Of a stretch of DNA of 64,000 nucleotides, positions 11,226 to 23,700 are shown in pieces (within the stretch, counting starts at the first letter, position 1; each line of letters opens with the position of its first letter). The stretch is from contig CAIIXF020000002.1 of NCBI GenBank assembly GCA_903813345.2, positions 35,580,926 to 35,644,925 of the forward strand, in the 5' to 3' direction. Made by a program: the position numbers and the translations under genes. The notes beneath the pieces are model-generated. The model was not told the origin of the DNA. It did not search any database and saw nothing but the letters and a program-made list of their open reading frames with translations. The stretch comes from Owenia fusiformis. Lineage: Eukaryota > Annelida > Polychaeta > Sabellida > Oweniidae.

Positions 11226-11762
11226 CTTCACAAACAATGACATGAAAGATAACTATTTTTACTGGCATGGAAGAAACGGGTGTCAATATGCAATTTTGCA
11301 CAATTTACTGTTAACATATTACTTTTATCGTTAAAATAGAGACAAGAACTACGATATACATACCTCATTATGAATATTGGATCAATATTGTATGTATTGA
11401 TCAAGGTGAAATACATCATTGAAGGCGTTCCAGTGGCCCCGCTGAAAACACGAGGAGGTCACGCTGAAAACAGGAGCAGATTTCTCGAGTACCCGCTTCG
11501 ATCACGAAGAAAACGTCATTACTATTGTAATAGCTTATGTCCGCGTATATATCATAAACTACATAAAATATGGTTTTACTCTCAAATATATTTCACTATT
11601 TAGAAATCTCCATCTTGGTACAATAGTCTCGAAACTGTCTGTCTCGTTCTGCCACCTATTGGCCAAATGAAACATCAAAACGCAATAACACAATTTGGTT
11701 GTTCTAAGATACAACATTACTCTCCCCTTACAATGTTACTTTACAAAAAAATGTGAACCTCA
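11226..11762. other. spacer between LINE and Gypsy fossils
   Basis: No gene, RNA or repeat boundary is recognised. The far left end of the Gypsy element may lie in here, but no LTR was found. Confidence 0.4.
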
Positions 11763-14214
11763 CATTTCATCAATTAAACGTCTAGGCGGCACACTAACTC
11801 TAGTATACCTACGAACTGTTGGTACCTCCACAACTGTTTTCTCATCACTAGGCATATGAACTACAGGTTGATCAGGTTCCTTACTTTGAACAATAGGAAC
11901 ATGTGATAGTGCTATATCTTTATCACTAGGCAATGCTAACTGATCTCTAGAATTCATATTTGCATCAACAAGTGGTAGAGCTGCCATATTACTGGGTACA
12001 TGTATCGGGCAGGACTCTATATTAGAGTGACTATCAAATGTCATTTTTCTTAAATGATCTAAGTGACAATAACGTACTTTACCTCCACAGTTGATCAAAT
12101 ATGACTTCTGTCTGAATGTCTGAGTTAGTAATTGGCAAATCATTTACACCAAAAAATGTACTTCACTTTCCTCTTCACAAATACTTGTATCTGGCAATGG
12201 TAATCTAGACATACAATCTGCGTTGGCATTATCTTGACTTTCTTGACTTTCTGTACATTATTTTGTAATCATATGCTGACAATATAAGAGCCCATCTTTG
12301 CATACGAGCTGCGGCTAAGGTAGGTATAGCAGTGGAAGGATTGAAAATTGCACAGAGAGGTTTATGATCACAATACAATGTAAATTTTTTACCATGGAGA
12401 TACTGGTAAAATTTGAGAATACCCCTTTTCACTCACATTCAATGTACGAGAGGCACAAGCTATTGGTCGTTCATCTCCATCTATAACATGTGCTACAAAA
12501 GCGCCTATGCCATAAGCCGAGGCATCTGTTGAAAGAACCAAAGGTTTATTCGGGTCATAATGAACTAAAAGACCACTGTTCACTATCTGAGATTTGCACT
12601 GTTCAAAACATTGTTGACATTCCTTGGACCATTCCCATTTTGCATTTGATTTTAACAAATCATGTAATGGATGGAGACTGGTTGACATATTAGGTAAAAA
12701 ATCATGATAAAAATTAATCATGCCTAAAAATGATTTCACTTCTAGTGAGCACTTATTTCAATACATTTAAATGTTCTTCCCTGTTTGGTGCCGTTATAAG
12801 AATATCATCCTGAATGCACTTGGTGTTCGGTATTCCATTTATTATTTTGTCAAAAGTGCACTGAAATTGAGCTGGTGCTGTGAACATGCCAAAACTTAAT
12901 CTATTCGGCCTAAACAGTCCATATGGTGTGTTAATAGTTAACAAATTTTTAGAATCCTCATCTAGTTCTAGATGCTGAAAAGCTGAGCGCCAATCTAATT
13001 TTGTAAACTGTTGCCCACCTGCCAATGTAGAGAATACGTCCTGCTTAGTAGGCAGTGGGTATTTATTATCCTTAATATGTTTATTTACAGTCACTTTATA
13101 GTCTCCACATACACAAAGACTTCCATTAGACTTTGGGACTAACACTGCTGGACTTGTCCAGCTACTTGTTTGTTTTACACCATTCTCCATCTCCTGTTTA
13201 AATGATTCATTAGGGGCATATGGAACTGGTCTGGGGCGGAAATATATCGGAGAGGTCTCTGGTTCCAATTCCACACTCGCTTTATATCCCTTAATACGAA
13301 ATAGAGCTTTATGTTCATTCAAAATAGCCTCAACATCATCAGGTGTGCGTTGTACGCTGGCTACATGGTGAACCTCATGTGGCTGGGTCGCAGCTTGTGC
13401 ATCTTGAATTTTCGCATTCCAATCAAGTTTGATGCACTGTATCCAGTTCCTCCCAAGTAACGGTGGACGTCGATCCACACCCCACACTACAACTAGGGGC
13501 AACATTGTATATTTTCTGTTATCGATAGAGACTGGTATATTCAATACACCTAGAACATCCAGCTTATTACCAGAATATGATGATAACTTGATGCTACAGC
13601 TTTCAAGCGGAAAATCACAAAGTTTTTCTCGATAAATTTTCTCTGGTATAATACTTAGGCTTGCTCCTGTATATAGTACTTTGACTCCACTCAACATAAC
13701 ACCTAGTCGGTAGGGTCTAGCCTTGAACGTAGGACCAAGAACAAGAAATACTCCAAGGCAGTCCTGATCACTCTCGCTATCGGACTCGGTATCAACACAG
13801 TGGGCATTACTCGCCTTACAGGCACGACTCAAATGTCCTCGGGTTTGGCACTGGTTACAAACATAGTTACTATAGTGACAATCTGCAGAATTGTGCTTAC
13901 CATTGCACCGGAAACAGATGACGCTCGATTTTCCTGTCCTATCATTGGGCTTGGATTTACGATCCTTGCGTCTGTCGTGTTTTTTACTCATGTATTTACC
14001 ACTCTTGTTGAAAAGTTTCATCACTTCATTAGCTTCATTATCAGAGTCCTCTCTCGCAGGATGAAATTCAGTGACGTTACGCCTAGCTGCTGCCATGGTC
14101 TGAGTTATTTCCTTCGCCCTTTTAAATTTCAAATCCTCGGTTGCCTCTGAATCCGTAAGAAGCTTTCTTTGTACGTGGGGACACTTTAAACCACATACAA
14201 GTCAATCGCGTAAA

Positions 14215-17200
14215 CAGTCATTCCAGATAGTAATGCCCCAATCGCAATTTTTCTGTCGCCGTGTATTTTCTCTTATATAACCCCGTGCCTGTAGTGTTAA
14301 TCATTATGGTTGTATAGGGTGGTTCAGTGTCTAATATTGTAACTAAAAGTTTGGCTCAATTTGTTCACATATGTGTTGTCACAATCAGTTAAAGTCAGAA
14401 ATTCTTAAATTACGTTATTGTCGCCAAGAAGCATTTTTAGGTATATGGAAGAAAACAGACTAAGTTTACTTATCACAATCCGTATTATATATTTTCATGG
14501 GTAACAATGATGTGTTAGAAATATTCATGCGAAGTTTCAAATCAAAACACTAACAAGAACCTCTTCTTTTTCACGTTGTAATAATGTCGCCAGATTCTTG
14601 AAAGTTACTGCCTGTTGCATGTATACCTGATATGGAGCTTATACCAATGTGACGTTTACCTTTAAACCAACGTCAAATACTGGTATACATATAAAACATT
14701 CATGAAATATACAGAATGCCAATGTATTTACCAAGATATATCATTTGTGACCTGTCAAAAAATATTTTTTGAAACTTATGGATAAGGACTTTAAACTACG
14801 TTACCAAATATCCAGCATAATCAAAGAACGAAGGCACTGTTTTCCACACATATTGTACTACAGCCTTGGATGACTTAATATGAGACCCTACTCTGTCGGT
14901 GAGTACTGAATTAATAATTTATTCGCATTAAAATGTCACAAATATTAAATAACGTCACCTTAAACTACGTGAGCCATTTTTTACGAAACAATCCTATTTG
15001 ACTTGTTTTATAACTACGGGCTTAATGACAATGGGTCATATGGTTAGTTTTGGTGCGCCATGGCGCCATGTTGACTCAAAGCTGTGTATTATCTCTGACA
15101 ATCGACTACAATCCATCAAAATAATTGAAAATATGTAAGTAAATACCTAACTCCATTCACAATCTCAGTAAAGATCATTTAAGGCATTTTTGGATAATAA
15201 TTTCGAAGCACATCATTCATTAAAAACATGCTATTTGTGGTGCAAGAACAAAAATTTCAATTTGAAATATATTTGGTGAAATTCAATATTAAATGTTGGA
15301 TAAATTACGTTATGTTCGGTAACGTAATTTAAATCGATTGTTAACCCTTTTCTGACTTGATTAAGAGTTTCAAATAGGGGAACATTCTTTCAGAAAATGG
15401 GTAAATCAAGAGCAGTGATTCAAAAAGCCTATATTGAATGGAAAAGAGAAAAGATGGGGAAAAGTACAGAAAGAAAGCGCATGTGGTAAGGAAATGGTGG
15501 AACAGAAACATTTTTGAAAAAATCGCAATACCTGCTCATTTTATTTACTAGGACAAAATAAAAAATGAAGGCATGTACAATTTTCAGGAAAGTATCGTCA
15601 CAGTGTCTTCTTTTATTGAGTCTAGTAAGAGGTCAATTTTAACTCCCAGAAATGATAAACATTCAAAATGGACGTCTTTTCAATTTTCCAATGTTTTCTC
15701 AAAGTTTCTGTACAACACTTGAGTTACCATGGCCTTTTACCAAGTTTATTAAAAGAAGATAATGTGATGATGTTTTCCTTAAAAACAAGGAAATGCACAC
15801 ATGCCATCATACTTTATTTTCAACAGAAAGTAACGTTTGCAAGTATATCAATTTTTTCAAAAATGTTTTCGTTACACCATGCCATTACCTTAAGCGGTAC
15901 CACACACCCAGAGTAGAACTCCCCCTTTAAAACGTTTGTTTCTTGCTTTGCCCCGCGGAGTGCAAAAATGAACCCCAGAGTAAGCAGAGTAAGAGCTCTG
16001 ACTCTATGATAATAGAGCAGCTGTTATGCACATAATCGACAATTATACTGCTGCAGTCTATGATGGTGCTTGGTACATTTGAAAAGTAGTTAATGTGGAT
16101 GGCGTGCTACGAAACATCATTTATGTTTAACAGACGGGGGTATTTCCAGTGGCCTTCACCAGAACATGTACTCTGGGTAGCCAGAACATCTACTCATGGT
16201 AGAAAATGCAAACGTTCTTTGCCAAATAGTGGATTTGATTCCCAAGTGGGGGAATGCAAGAATGTTCAAGATTACCTGAACTGATGATGAGGTATTTGCC
16301 TCAAAAATTGAATCAAGAGACAATGACGTCTGATATGTTGTTTTGGACAGATATGATTTGAAAATACGTTTTACTGTAAACATTTACTAGTTCATGTTGA
16401 CAGAACTGTTTAAGCGACGTCGCTAGAGATTTTGATTTGAGTGATTAAGTTGTTATAAGAAGTTTAAGTTTTACATAGACAATATTTGCTCTCGTTATCT
16501 AATGACGTCGACTATACTGTTTCTTAACAAGCGTTACCAAAATTTGCTGATTCAGTGCTAGGATAAGGGGTCTATACCAAGTACATTTAGCACCATTATT
16601 ATTCACAATATGTAATGATTTTTTTCATTGTAATGTATTCTTGTTCAGATTTAATGACACATGAAGCTGGTGTTAATCTACGTTACCGTTCGTTTGAATA
16701 TAGTACGCAAATACTATATTTTACACGAACATAGCGTGTTTTCATAAAATGAGTTTCTCTTATATAAAACGTATATAAAACGGACCAAATTAATTCTTTG
16801 GAAACCACTATATTGTGCAACTGATTGAATTGAAAATGTCAGCTCCCATGAATTAATCTACGTTACAATAAAGGTATGTTCAATGCTTGAGTTTTTTTAC
16901 AAACATATAACCATGACAGTATCCAATATTAGTGTTTAACAATGCAGAGATATACTCCTTTGCTCTGCTGAAAAGTATTAAATCGAGGCAATGGTCACAA
17001 AAGATTCAGGCTGACAAACATTTTGGAAATTACAATTTTAAGGACAAAAATATAAAATATTTGTAATTGAGCAAAATAGTTTAAAAGCCAACTATTATTA
17101 ATCCTCCTGATAAATATCAGTACCCTAATGTCTGTACTTTAAGGTAGAAAAACATTCTATTTGGTAGCACTGTCATAAATTAAGAAGTATTCAAATCGAT

Positions 17201-17428
17201 TAAGATGGTCCCTATAACGTAATTTAAAATGGCATAAAAACTTAAGTTGTGTACCACATATTTCAAATCAAAATTACTTCGAAACCAAGAGAGTCTAAAA
17301 GCCAATTTTTTAGTATTATGCTGTAGACATATAATATCATAAAATAACAAGATATGAAGTGAAAAGGAGAAACTTTATTTTTATCATTTTCCGAAAACCG
17401 ATTGGGGCATTACTATCTGGAATGACTG
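14215..17428. mobile_element. 3.2-kb terminal-inverted-repeat DNA transposon inserted in the Gypsy Gag region
   Basis: The first about 30 bp (CAGTCATTCCAGATAGTAAT, continuing GCCCCAATCG) recur as an exact inverted copy at 17399-17428. AAA flanks both ends (14212-14214 and 17429-17431), consistent with a 3-bp target duplication. Gag-like sequence lies directly on either side. The interior has a decayed coding region on the plus strand: MGKSRAVIQKAYIEWKREKM at 15398, and AAVYDGAWYI near 16047 followed in another frame by RGYFQWPSPEHVLWV (16132-16180). I recall similar segments from uncharacterised animal transposon proteins. Stops and frame changes separate them. About nine copies of an ACGTTA-centred motif are scattered through it. 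The superfamily could not be assigned. Confidence 0.75.
15398..16290 (+). pseudogene. decayed protein of the TIR transposon (superfamily unknown)
   Basis: A basic N-terminal block (MGKSRAVIQKAYIEWKREKM) is followed about 650 bp later by AAVYDGAWYI and then, after a TGA and a frame change, RGYFQWPSPEHVLWV. The order basic N-terminus then YDG-x-WY and WP-x-x-x-x-VLWV resembles uncharacterised invertebrate and fish transposon-borne proteins as I remember them. No DDE triad can be placed. The middle is not readable as protein, so this is a relic. Confidence 0.4.
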
Positions 17429-17612
17429 AAAGCTTGATCTAGAAATTCTCCAAACTTACACGTTGAAGACAGTTTTTGTAGTTCGACTGCATATTCAGAT
17501 GTACTCTCATTTTCGCTTTGATCACGTTTATGGAACTTGAATCGCTCGTTTATCACCATGAGCTTAGGCTTGTAATGGCCTTTCAAAACAGTCACCAAGT
17601 CCGCATATGCCT

Positions 17613-17650
17613 TAAGAAGAAGAAGTTAGAAGAAGAAGAGGAAGAAGAAG
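17613..17650 (+). repeat. GAA-rich microsatellite
   Basis: An imperfect AGA/GAA run marks the right edge of the recognisable Gag-like region of the Gypsy fossil. Confidence 0.8.
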
Positions 17651-17949
17651 TGAAACTCACAATACATTTATTTCATATCATTATGACCATTTCAACTGAA
17701 AGGCAATGACCTTCTTCAGCAATAAAATATAGAAATATATAGATAAAGATTCAAAATGATAATTCTCCCTCAAATTATCAAATAACGATCTCAGAACATC
17801 AGCTCGTGATACTTTTACATTTTTTGCAGCAGTTGCTTTTTAGTATTAATACCATGTAATAATTGAGTAAAATGAAATGAAAACACTCTGTACGACATAC
17901 AATTTTAAGTAAACAAAAGATAACCCTTCTTTTCTTTTAATTGCTTGCG

Positions 17950-18455
17950 ATTTCAGCGGGAACTTGCTCGCGACTTCTAAATCATAGCGGGGCTTTAGAT
18001 ACTACCCGTGGGTGTTAGTGATTCTTTTTGTAAATGGGGATTACCACAAACACCTTCTCATTTTATCTTAAAATGTCCTCTGCTTGTGAACGAGCGTGAA
18101 ACTTTATTTGCAGGACTGCGAACTTCAAAGCCTCATCTTTTGGTTCAGAATTTGAACACAGTTGACAAAATTCAGTTTCTTTTGTATGGTGATGAAGATT
18201 GAGATAACTCATTAAGAAAAAATTAATAGAACTAATGAGTCATTTTGTGAATCAAAGTTTGAGCCGAATTGATCAGTTTTTTCACATACATGTGTTAACT
18301 CATCCCTGGCCCATGGGATTGTAGTTTCTTATATGATTCATGTATTTATGTATTCCTGTTTTTATTGATTAAAATTGCCGCTAATGTTTTTTATAAAACT
18401 TTGTCAATCGATTGCTTATATATTATTGTTAACTAAAGGAATAAATTTATCTAAA
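17950..18455 (+). mobile_element. LINE 3' end fragment
   Basis: The frame at 18008-18202 encodes CKWGLPQTPSHFILKCPLL, the same post-reverse-transcriptase motif as at 2516-2710, and ends with a stop after GDED. About 250 bp of AT-rich 3' untranslated sequence follow, up to the mariner-like element. Only the 3' end is present. Confidence 0.6.
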
Positions 18456-18468
18456 AAATGTGCTTATA

Positions 18469-19990
18469 CAGGGTGGGCTAAAAAACAATACCCAACTTAA
18501 AATCAGAATAAATAGGGGTCATGCACTGGGAGGTTTTGGATACAGGGAATATCCCGAGGGATATACAATATATCTTCCCGAGGGACCGAACCTTGTATTC
18601 CATACCTGAATTCCAAATTTTTTTTCTCAAATTTTTTTTCACATTTTTTCCATAATTTTTTTTTCAGAATTTTTTTTTGAAATTTTTGAAATTTTTTTTT
18701 TCAAATTTTTACTTTCAAATATTTTTCCCGAATTCATTTAAAAAAAAATTTTTTTAAATTTTTTTTGAGCGGGACATACGATTTATATGTCCCGGAGCTC
18801 CGTTGGAGCGGGACATACGAAAAATATTTGCCCGGATGTGGAATATATTCCCGGTTGATATGTTCCTGAAACCTCATCGGGTATGGAATACATAGGGGTT
18901 ATGCACTGGGAGGTTTTGGATACAGGGAATATCCCGAGGGATATACAATATATCTTCCCGAGGGACCGAAGGGACCAAGGGAAGATATATTGTATATCCC
19001 AAGGGATATTTCCTGTATCCAAACCGACCGTGCATAACTGTTGTATTCCATACCTGAATTCCAAATTTTTTTTCTCAAATTTTTTTTCACATTTTTTCCA
19101 TAATTTTTTTTTCAGAATTTTTTTTTGAAATTTTTGAAATTTTTTTTTCAAATTTTTACTTTCAAATATTTTTCCCGAATTCATTTAAAAAAAAAATTTT
19201 AAATTTTTTTTGAGCGGGACATACGATTTATATGTCCCGGAGCTCCGTTGGAGCGGGACATACGAAAAATATTTGCCCGGATGTGGAATATATTCCCGGT
19301 TGATATGTCCCTGAAACCTCATCGGGTATGGAATACATGCTTGTATGTTTGCATCATTCCTCCAGCAACAAGTTGTCAATTTGATTGATTCAGATGCTTG
19401 GCCACCCAGCAGCCAGTCCGATGCTAATGTGGTGAATTACCATACATAGCGCCATTTCGAGGAAATGGTATACAATCACAAGCACTCAATAAAACAAATA
19501 GTGATTAGCTTAACCGCGGAATCCTAAAGTACTGGAATGTATTGCAACAGAAATCTGTTGATAGATGGCTCTACTACTTGAAGCTTATTGTTGACACAGA
19601 GGTGGGGGGCATATTAAGCAATTGTTTAAATAAATAAATTGTAAAATGTAATTAAACAACACTGAAATTCATAAACAATAAATTTAGTCACACAATGATG
19701 CAAATATACAAGCATGTATTCCTAACAAAATGATATTCTATTAATAAAAAGTTTACATAATTCAACAGATTTACTGTTTTTTCCCTAAAATCTTTAGATC
19801 TTAAATCGCAACCCAGCCTCCCAAATAAATATAATATACCTTTACTATTGATTTTATGACATAGTATTATATACCAAATTGTTTGAAAATAGTTAATCTT
19901 TAAAATGATATATAAGTCAATGTACCATATTGAACATAACTATTTTTTATCCTGATTTGAAGTTGGGTGTTGTTTTTTTGGCCCACCCTG
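18469..19990. mobile_element. Tc1/mariner-like non-autonomous element with CAGGGTGGGC ends
   Basis: The left end CAGGGTGGGCTAAAAAACAA has its inverted copy (CAGGGTGGGCCAAAAAAACA read on the other strand) ending at 19990. TA precedes the left end. The interior encodes nothing. It contains two copies of a roughly 380-450 bp segment rich in T runs and in GGGACATACGATTTATATGT phrases. The ends resemble those of the transposase-bearing relic that starts at 48836. Confidence 0.75.
18512..19340. repeat. internal tandem duplication with a nested hairpin
   Basis: ATGCACTGGGAGGTTTTGGA starts the two copies near 18521 and 18901. Both contain TCCCGAGGGATATACAATAT and the poly-T block. The second copy additionally carries an inverted partner (ATATTGTATATCCCAAGGGA), forming a hairpin at about 18917-19022. 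Confidence 0.75.
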
Positions 19991-20470
19991 TGGTGTAACT
20001 AGATCAGTCCTCTATTTATCAATTACGTCTAGGTATAAATAGGCCTCCAAAAGTAATTATATATTTTTGAATTAGCTTTTTAAATCATTTTTTCTTACAG
20101 GTTTTCTAAGGTCCCGAAGGCATTGTCGGATACAACATGCCAGTCTTATATGAAAATTCTATATATAAATTAGTTTAAATGAAAGGTATTTTTTATAAAG
20201 CACTTATTTATCAAGGCGGTGTATAAGTTTAACTGGAATTGGAATAGCCGTGGGTATGAACATTGCCTCTCTGCACGTTTCACATAATATCGGATTTAAG
20301 ACTAGAGATTAAATAATTCGGAACTATTGTGTGTGAACACAATATTTGGATTGGCACCAAGATTGAACAAATCATTTGACTCCAAGTTGGATTCCTTGAT
20401 TTTTAAGAAAAGAAAGCACAGGTCACATAAAAACGGGGACCTTAAAATTATACTTCCATATGCGTCTATG
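19991..20470. other. 5' flank of the SLC6 gene
   Basis: No gene or repeat is recognised. It should contain upstream regulatory sequence for the transporter. Confidence 0.4.
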
Positions 20471-20480
20471 CAGTATTTAA
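20471..20480 (+). promoter_or_regulatory. TATA-like element for the SLC6 gene
   Basis: GTATTTAAGC lies about 105 bp upstream of the start codon at 20580, a plausible position for a TATA box with a leader of roughly 75-80 bases. This rests on sequence and spacing only. Confidence 0.35.
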
Positions 20481-20579
20481 GCGCTCAATAACAACACAGG
20501 CGAGCCTAGTAATAGCTCCTGATCGGCTGTCACTGCAGTTTATGCCGTTAAGTAATCCTGCCGCACCAACAGGGCAAAC

Positions 20580-20760
20580 ATGACTAAAGACAAGAAGGAT
20601 AAGGATGAAGGCGAAGAGGAGTTTGATGCCACTGATGAAGGGGAGCCTGAAAGGGAAAAATGGGCAAGGCCGATTGACTTCGTTCTGGCTTGTATTGGAT
20701 TCTCAGTTGGACTGGGCAATGTTTGGAGATTTCCATTCTTATGCTATAAAAACGGAGGAG
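20580..20760 (+). CDS. SLC6-like: SLC6 exon 1: N-terminus and TM1
   Basis: It starts at ATG 20580 in the context CAAACATG. A highly charged cytosolic N-terminus ([15 protein letters not shown]) leads to [20 protein letters not shown] and [13 protein letters not shown]. It ends with a split codon before gtttgt. This exon carries the signature TM1 sodium- and substrate-binding loop. Confidence 0.92.
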
Positions 20761-23700
20761 GTTTGTGCCGTTAAAATATAAAGAATAACAACTATATTAA
20801 TTAGCTGTATTATTTGCATATTAAACCAAAAATTGCATATTAGCCTACCTAGAGTATACTAGTAACTGCACTTCTTGAATATTGACTGCTTCTCTTCTTC
20901 TATTTCTTTAAATGTCGAGTGACAAAGGTTACGTAATTATAGGAAAAGCATGGGTAACAATGCTCGGTTCATTTTCGATGATCAGGGAACCTTTACGGTT
21001 GCTTGAAAAGCAGAACATGGCCAACTCTCGTTATTTAGATCCGCGTAAAATTAAGAGCAATTAAGCCTATATGGAAGTTTTACGCAGTGTACTCGATACA
21101 TGATAGGCTTTTAATTTGAAAAATGTTTTATTGAAATATTGTAAATTTTGTTTGTTTTGAAAACTAAGCTAAGAGAAATTTACTCATCTGGGCAAAAATG
21201 TGGTTCAGAGAGCAATACATTTTTTATTTTTCATTGAAACCAATGGAACAGAAATATTAAACGCATCATGAATATTACTCCCCAACTTTACACAAGGCTT
21301 TCCAAGTCTAAGATGCTACCCATGAGTAAATTCTGTGCTAATCTTAACCAAAGGAAACTTTTCGGATATGTATCTTGTAATTATCTGCATGTCATAATTT
21401 TACTTTTGTTTTTAGATATGTGATTTTTTATCAATATTACTTAAAATTTGAAAAAGATTTAAAAATCGGCGAATACATTTATTTGCCCAGCCTATTTTTC
21501 TATTCAATACCAAAAAAAACATATAAAGACTATTCAATGTACGTGGAGTAAAAAAATAATTGGCGAATGGATATTTCAGCTTTTATATTGTATGAAAAGC
21601 TGCTGCAACCTAATGGGGGTCATCAGGGTCCATGCATTGGACTCATAAACATTTGAATCTTTGCGAGGCGTGTCGTTGCAAAGAAAGATCAATTCAAAGG
21701 TTGTTTTTATTTGAGTAAAGAACGGTGAAAGGCATGACCTTGATGTTTCATGTATCATGGGTTCATAAATACAATTGGCAATGGCTAAGTGTCAGAAATA
21801 AGGATATTCTGTTATAACATTTTCACTTCTGCAAAAGTAAACATGTCGTAAATTCCAACACATTTCTGCCAATATCTGTTACCATGGCAATATATTGAAG
21901 GTCAAAAAGAGGTAAATAAATGTATTTGTCCAGCTTGCTTCAAATTGACCATTTTTCAAAATCATCTACACGTTTTTAGAAGTTCAAATCTCACTGGCGG
22001 ATATGGGGGGGGGGGGGGGCAGGGGCCCGGCCCCCCCCCTCGGGTGGGCCCAGAAAAAAAAAATTGTGCCAAAAAATATTTTGAGCCAAAAAAGGCTTTA
22101 GGGCCCCAAAAAGTAGGCCTTTTTGGTCATAAATTGGCCTTGTGAGGCCTTATTTGTTAATTTTAGGCCAAATTTTGAAGAAAATGGGCCTCGAAATTTC
22201 AAAATTTGGGCCCACTTTTGGGTTTTTGGGGCCCAAAATTTTTTTCCGCGCAAGCGTGGAAGTTATTTTCTCAGACCACAAGTTTGGGCCCCCCCTTGTT
22301 GGTTCCCAGATCCCGCCCCTGAATCTGACTTGAGATTTGACCTTTGGTTGACCCTCAATGATCTTACAAAGGTAAAAATTGATTTTTCAAATTGACAACA
22401 ATGCAAAAATGCAAAAAATACTGAGGTCTGAAAGAGTAAAAGTTTCAAGGTCAAAGGTGAAGGTTATCAAACTAGATCACAATCGATGTTGCCAACATAT
22501 TGAAGGTCAAAAAGAGGTTCGCAGAAGTTCAAATCTGAATTTAGATTTGAACTTTGCTTCAGCTTCAATGACTTTTTAAAGGTTGTGACACTAACAGGAG
22601 ATAGAAACGCGTCCTATTTTTCGTCTGGTACAACTGGAAATACTGGACGCAGACCTCCATTTTTGATCCAGGGAGAGGTAGTTGTACTTTTACTAGGTAG
22701 CATGTGATCGTTTTACAGGCTCATCAGATTCCCAGTACATTTGGGGAACATCCAATTCTTATAAAATGACAGCTTTCCATCTAATTTTTCTGTAATGTAG
22801 AGTTGTGCACAGAAATATTTTGATTTTTTCAGGAAAAAACGAATCGAGTTATTTTTATTTACCATTTCATTGACAAGATATGTAATTTTCTTGTGTATGA
22901 ACACAATTCAACCTCCAATCTACAAATTTTTGCTTAAAAGTGATCGATAAAAGAAAAATGACGAAATTTTAGAAATACTGGACGAATTAAAAAATGAACT
23001 GAACGCAAGCCTGTTATACCAGATGGCTTGCGTCCAGTACATTTTCATTTCGTCCGGTATTTCTTTACATTTCGTCATTTTTCTATTTTCGATCATTTCA
23101 AAGCTGTATTCTTAGTACCCCGGACAGGTTGGATGATGCAGTCGTGTTTTTACTCAATATTTCCAAAAGAACAACCATTCTTATTGAAATTTTTATATTT
23201 TATTCTGGAGACAATTTCCAATATGGAAAAAATTAATTTAATGAAATTCCTAATTTTATGACTTTAAAAGGCTCTTTTTAAAAAAGACGCCACTGTCAAT
23301 AAAATACAGGTTTTTGCTTGAACAATTGAACTTTTAACGACATTTCAAAGATTGTCAAGCTATTGAATTTTTGGCCCCCTAAAGTCTTTCCAGATGTATT
23401 TGATGCCATATTAATTATGACTGATTATTGTTATGCATTTTTGTCATATTCAGTGACATTATTAATTCGCCACTGGGGTTTTCCACCGCCGTCACTCAGC
23501 ATGCAAATCTGTGGCACGTAAATTGTACCATGCTTTGAATATGTCAGGTTTCCCTAACAATTTCATGACTACATGTGACACAGCTATATTAACATCTTTG
23601 AAGGATCTAATGCCGGAAATACTTGAAGTTGGAGATTTGTAATGTCTTGCCTCATTTTGGACAGTATTGAACAATTCGATCTGGTTGAACTCGTTTCCGT

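Larger units (their letters stand above)
11763..17640 (-). mobile_element. Gypsy (Ty3-type) LTR retrotransposon fossil, interrupted by a DNA transposon
   Basis: Reading on the minus strand, the parts recognised are Gag similarity (about 17413-17640 and 14000-14213), two zinc-knuckle motifs (CFRCNGKHNSADC and CNQCQTRGHLSRAC), an aspartic-protease-like region (VLYTGASLSII), reverse transcriptase (YPLPTKQDVFSTLAGG, FTKLDWRSAFQHLELD), an RNase H region (LSTDASAYGIGA) and a Pol C-terminal tail ending in a basic Arg/Pro stretch. No LTRs were identified. The copy is broken in several places, and a 3.2-kb TIR element has inserted into its Gag part. It looks moderately old. Confidence 0.85.

Noticed and set aside
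18783-19379. Lys/Phe-rich frames on both strands
   Set aside because: They are produced by poly-T/poly-A blocks in the non-coding mariner-like element.
22123-22395. A 90-codon frame ([15 protein letters not shown]...)
   Set aside because: It lies within a GGGCC-rich hAT-like MITE and has no family resemblance.
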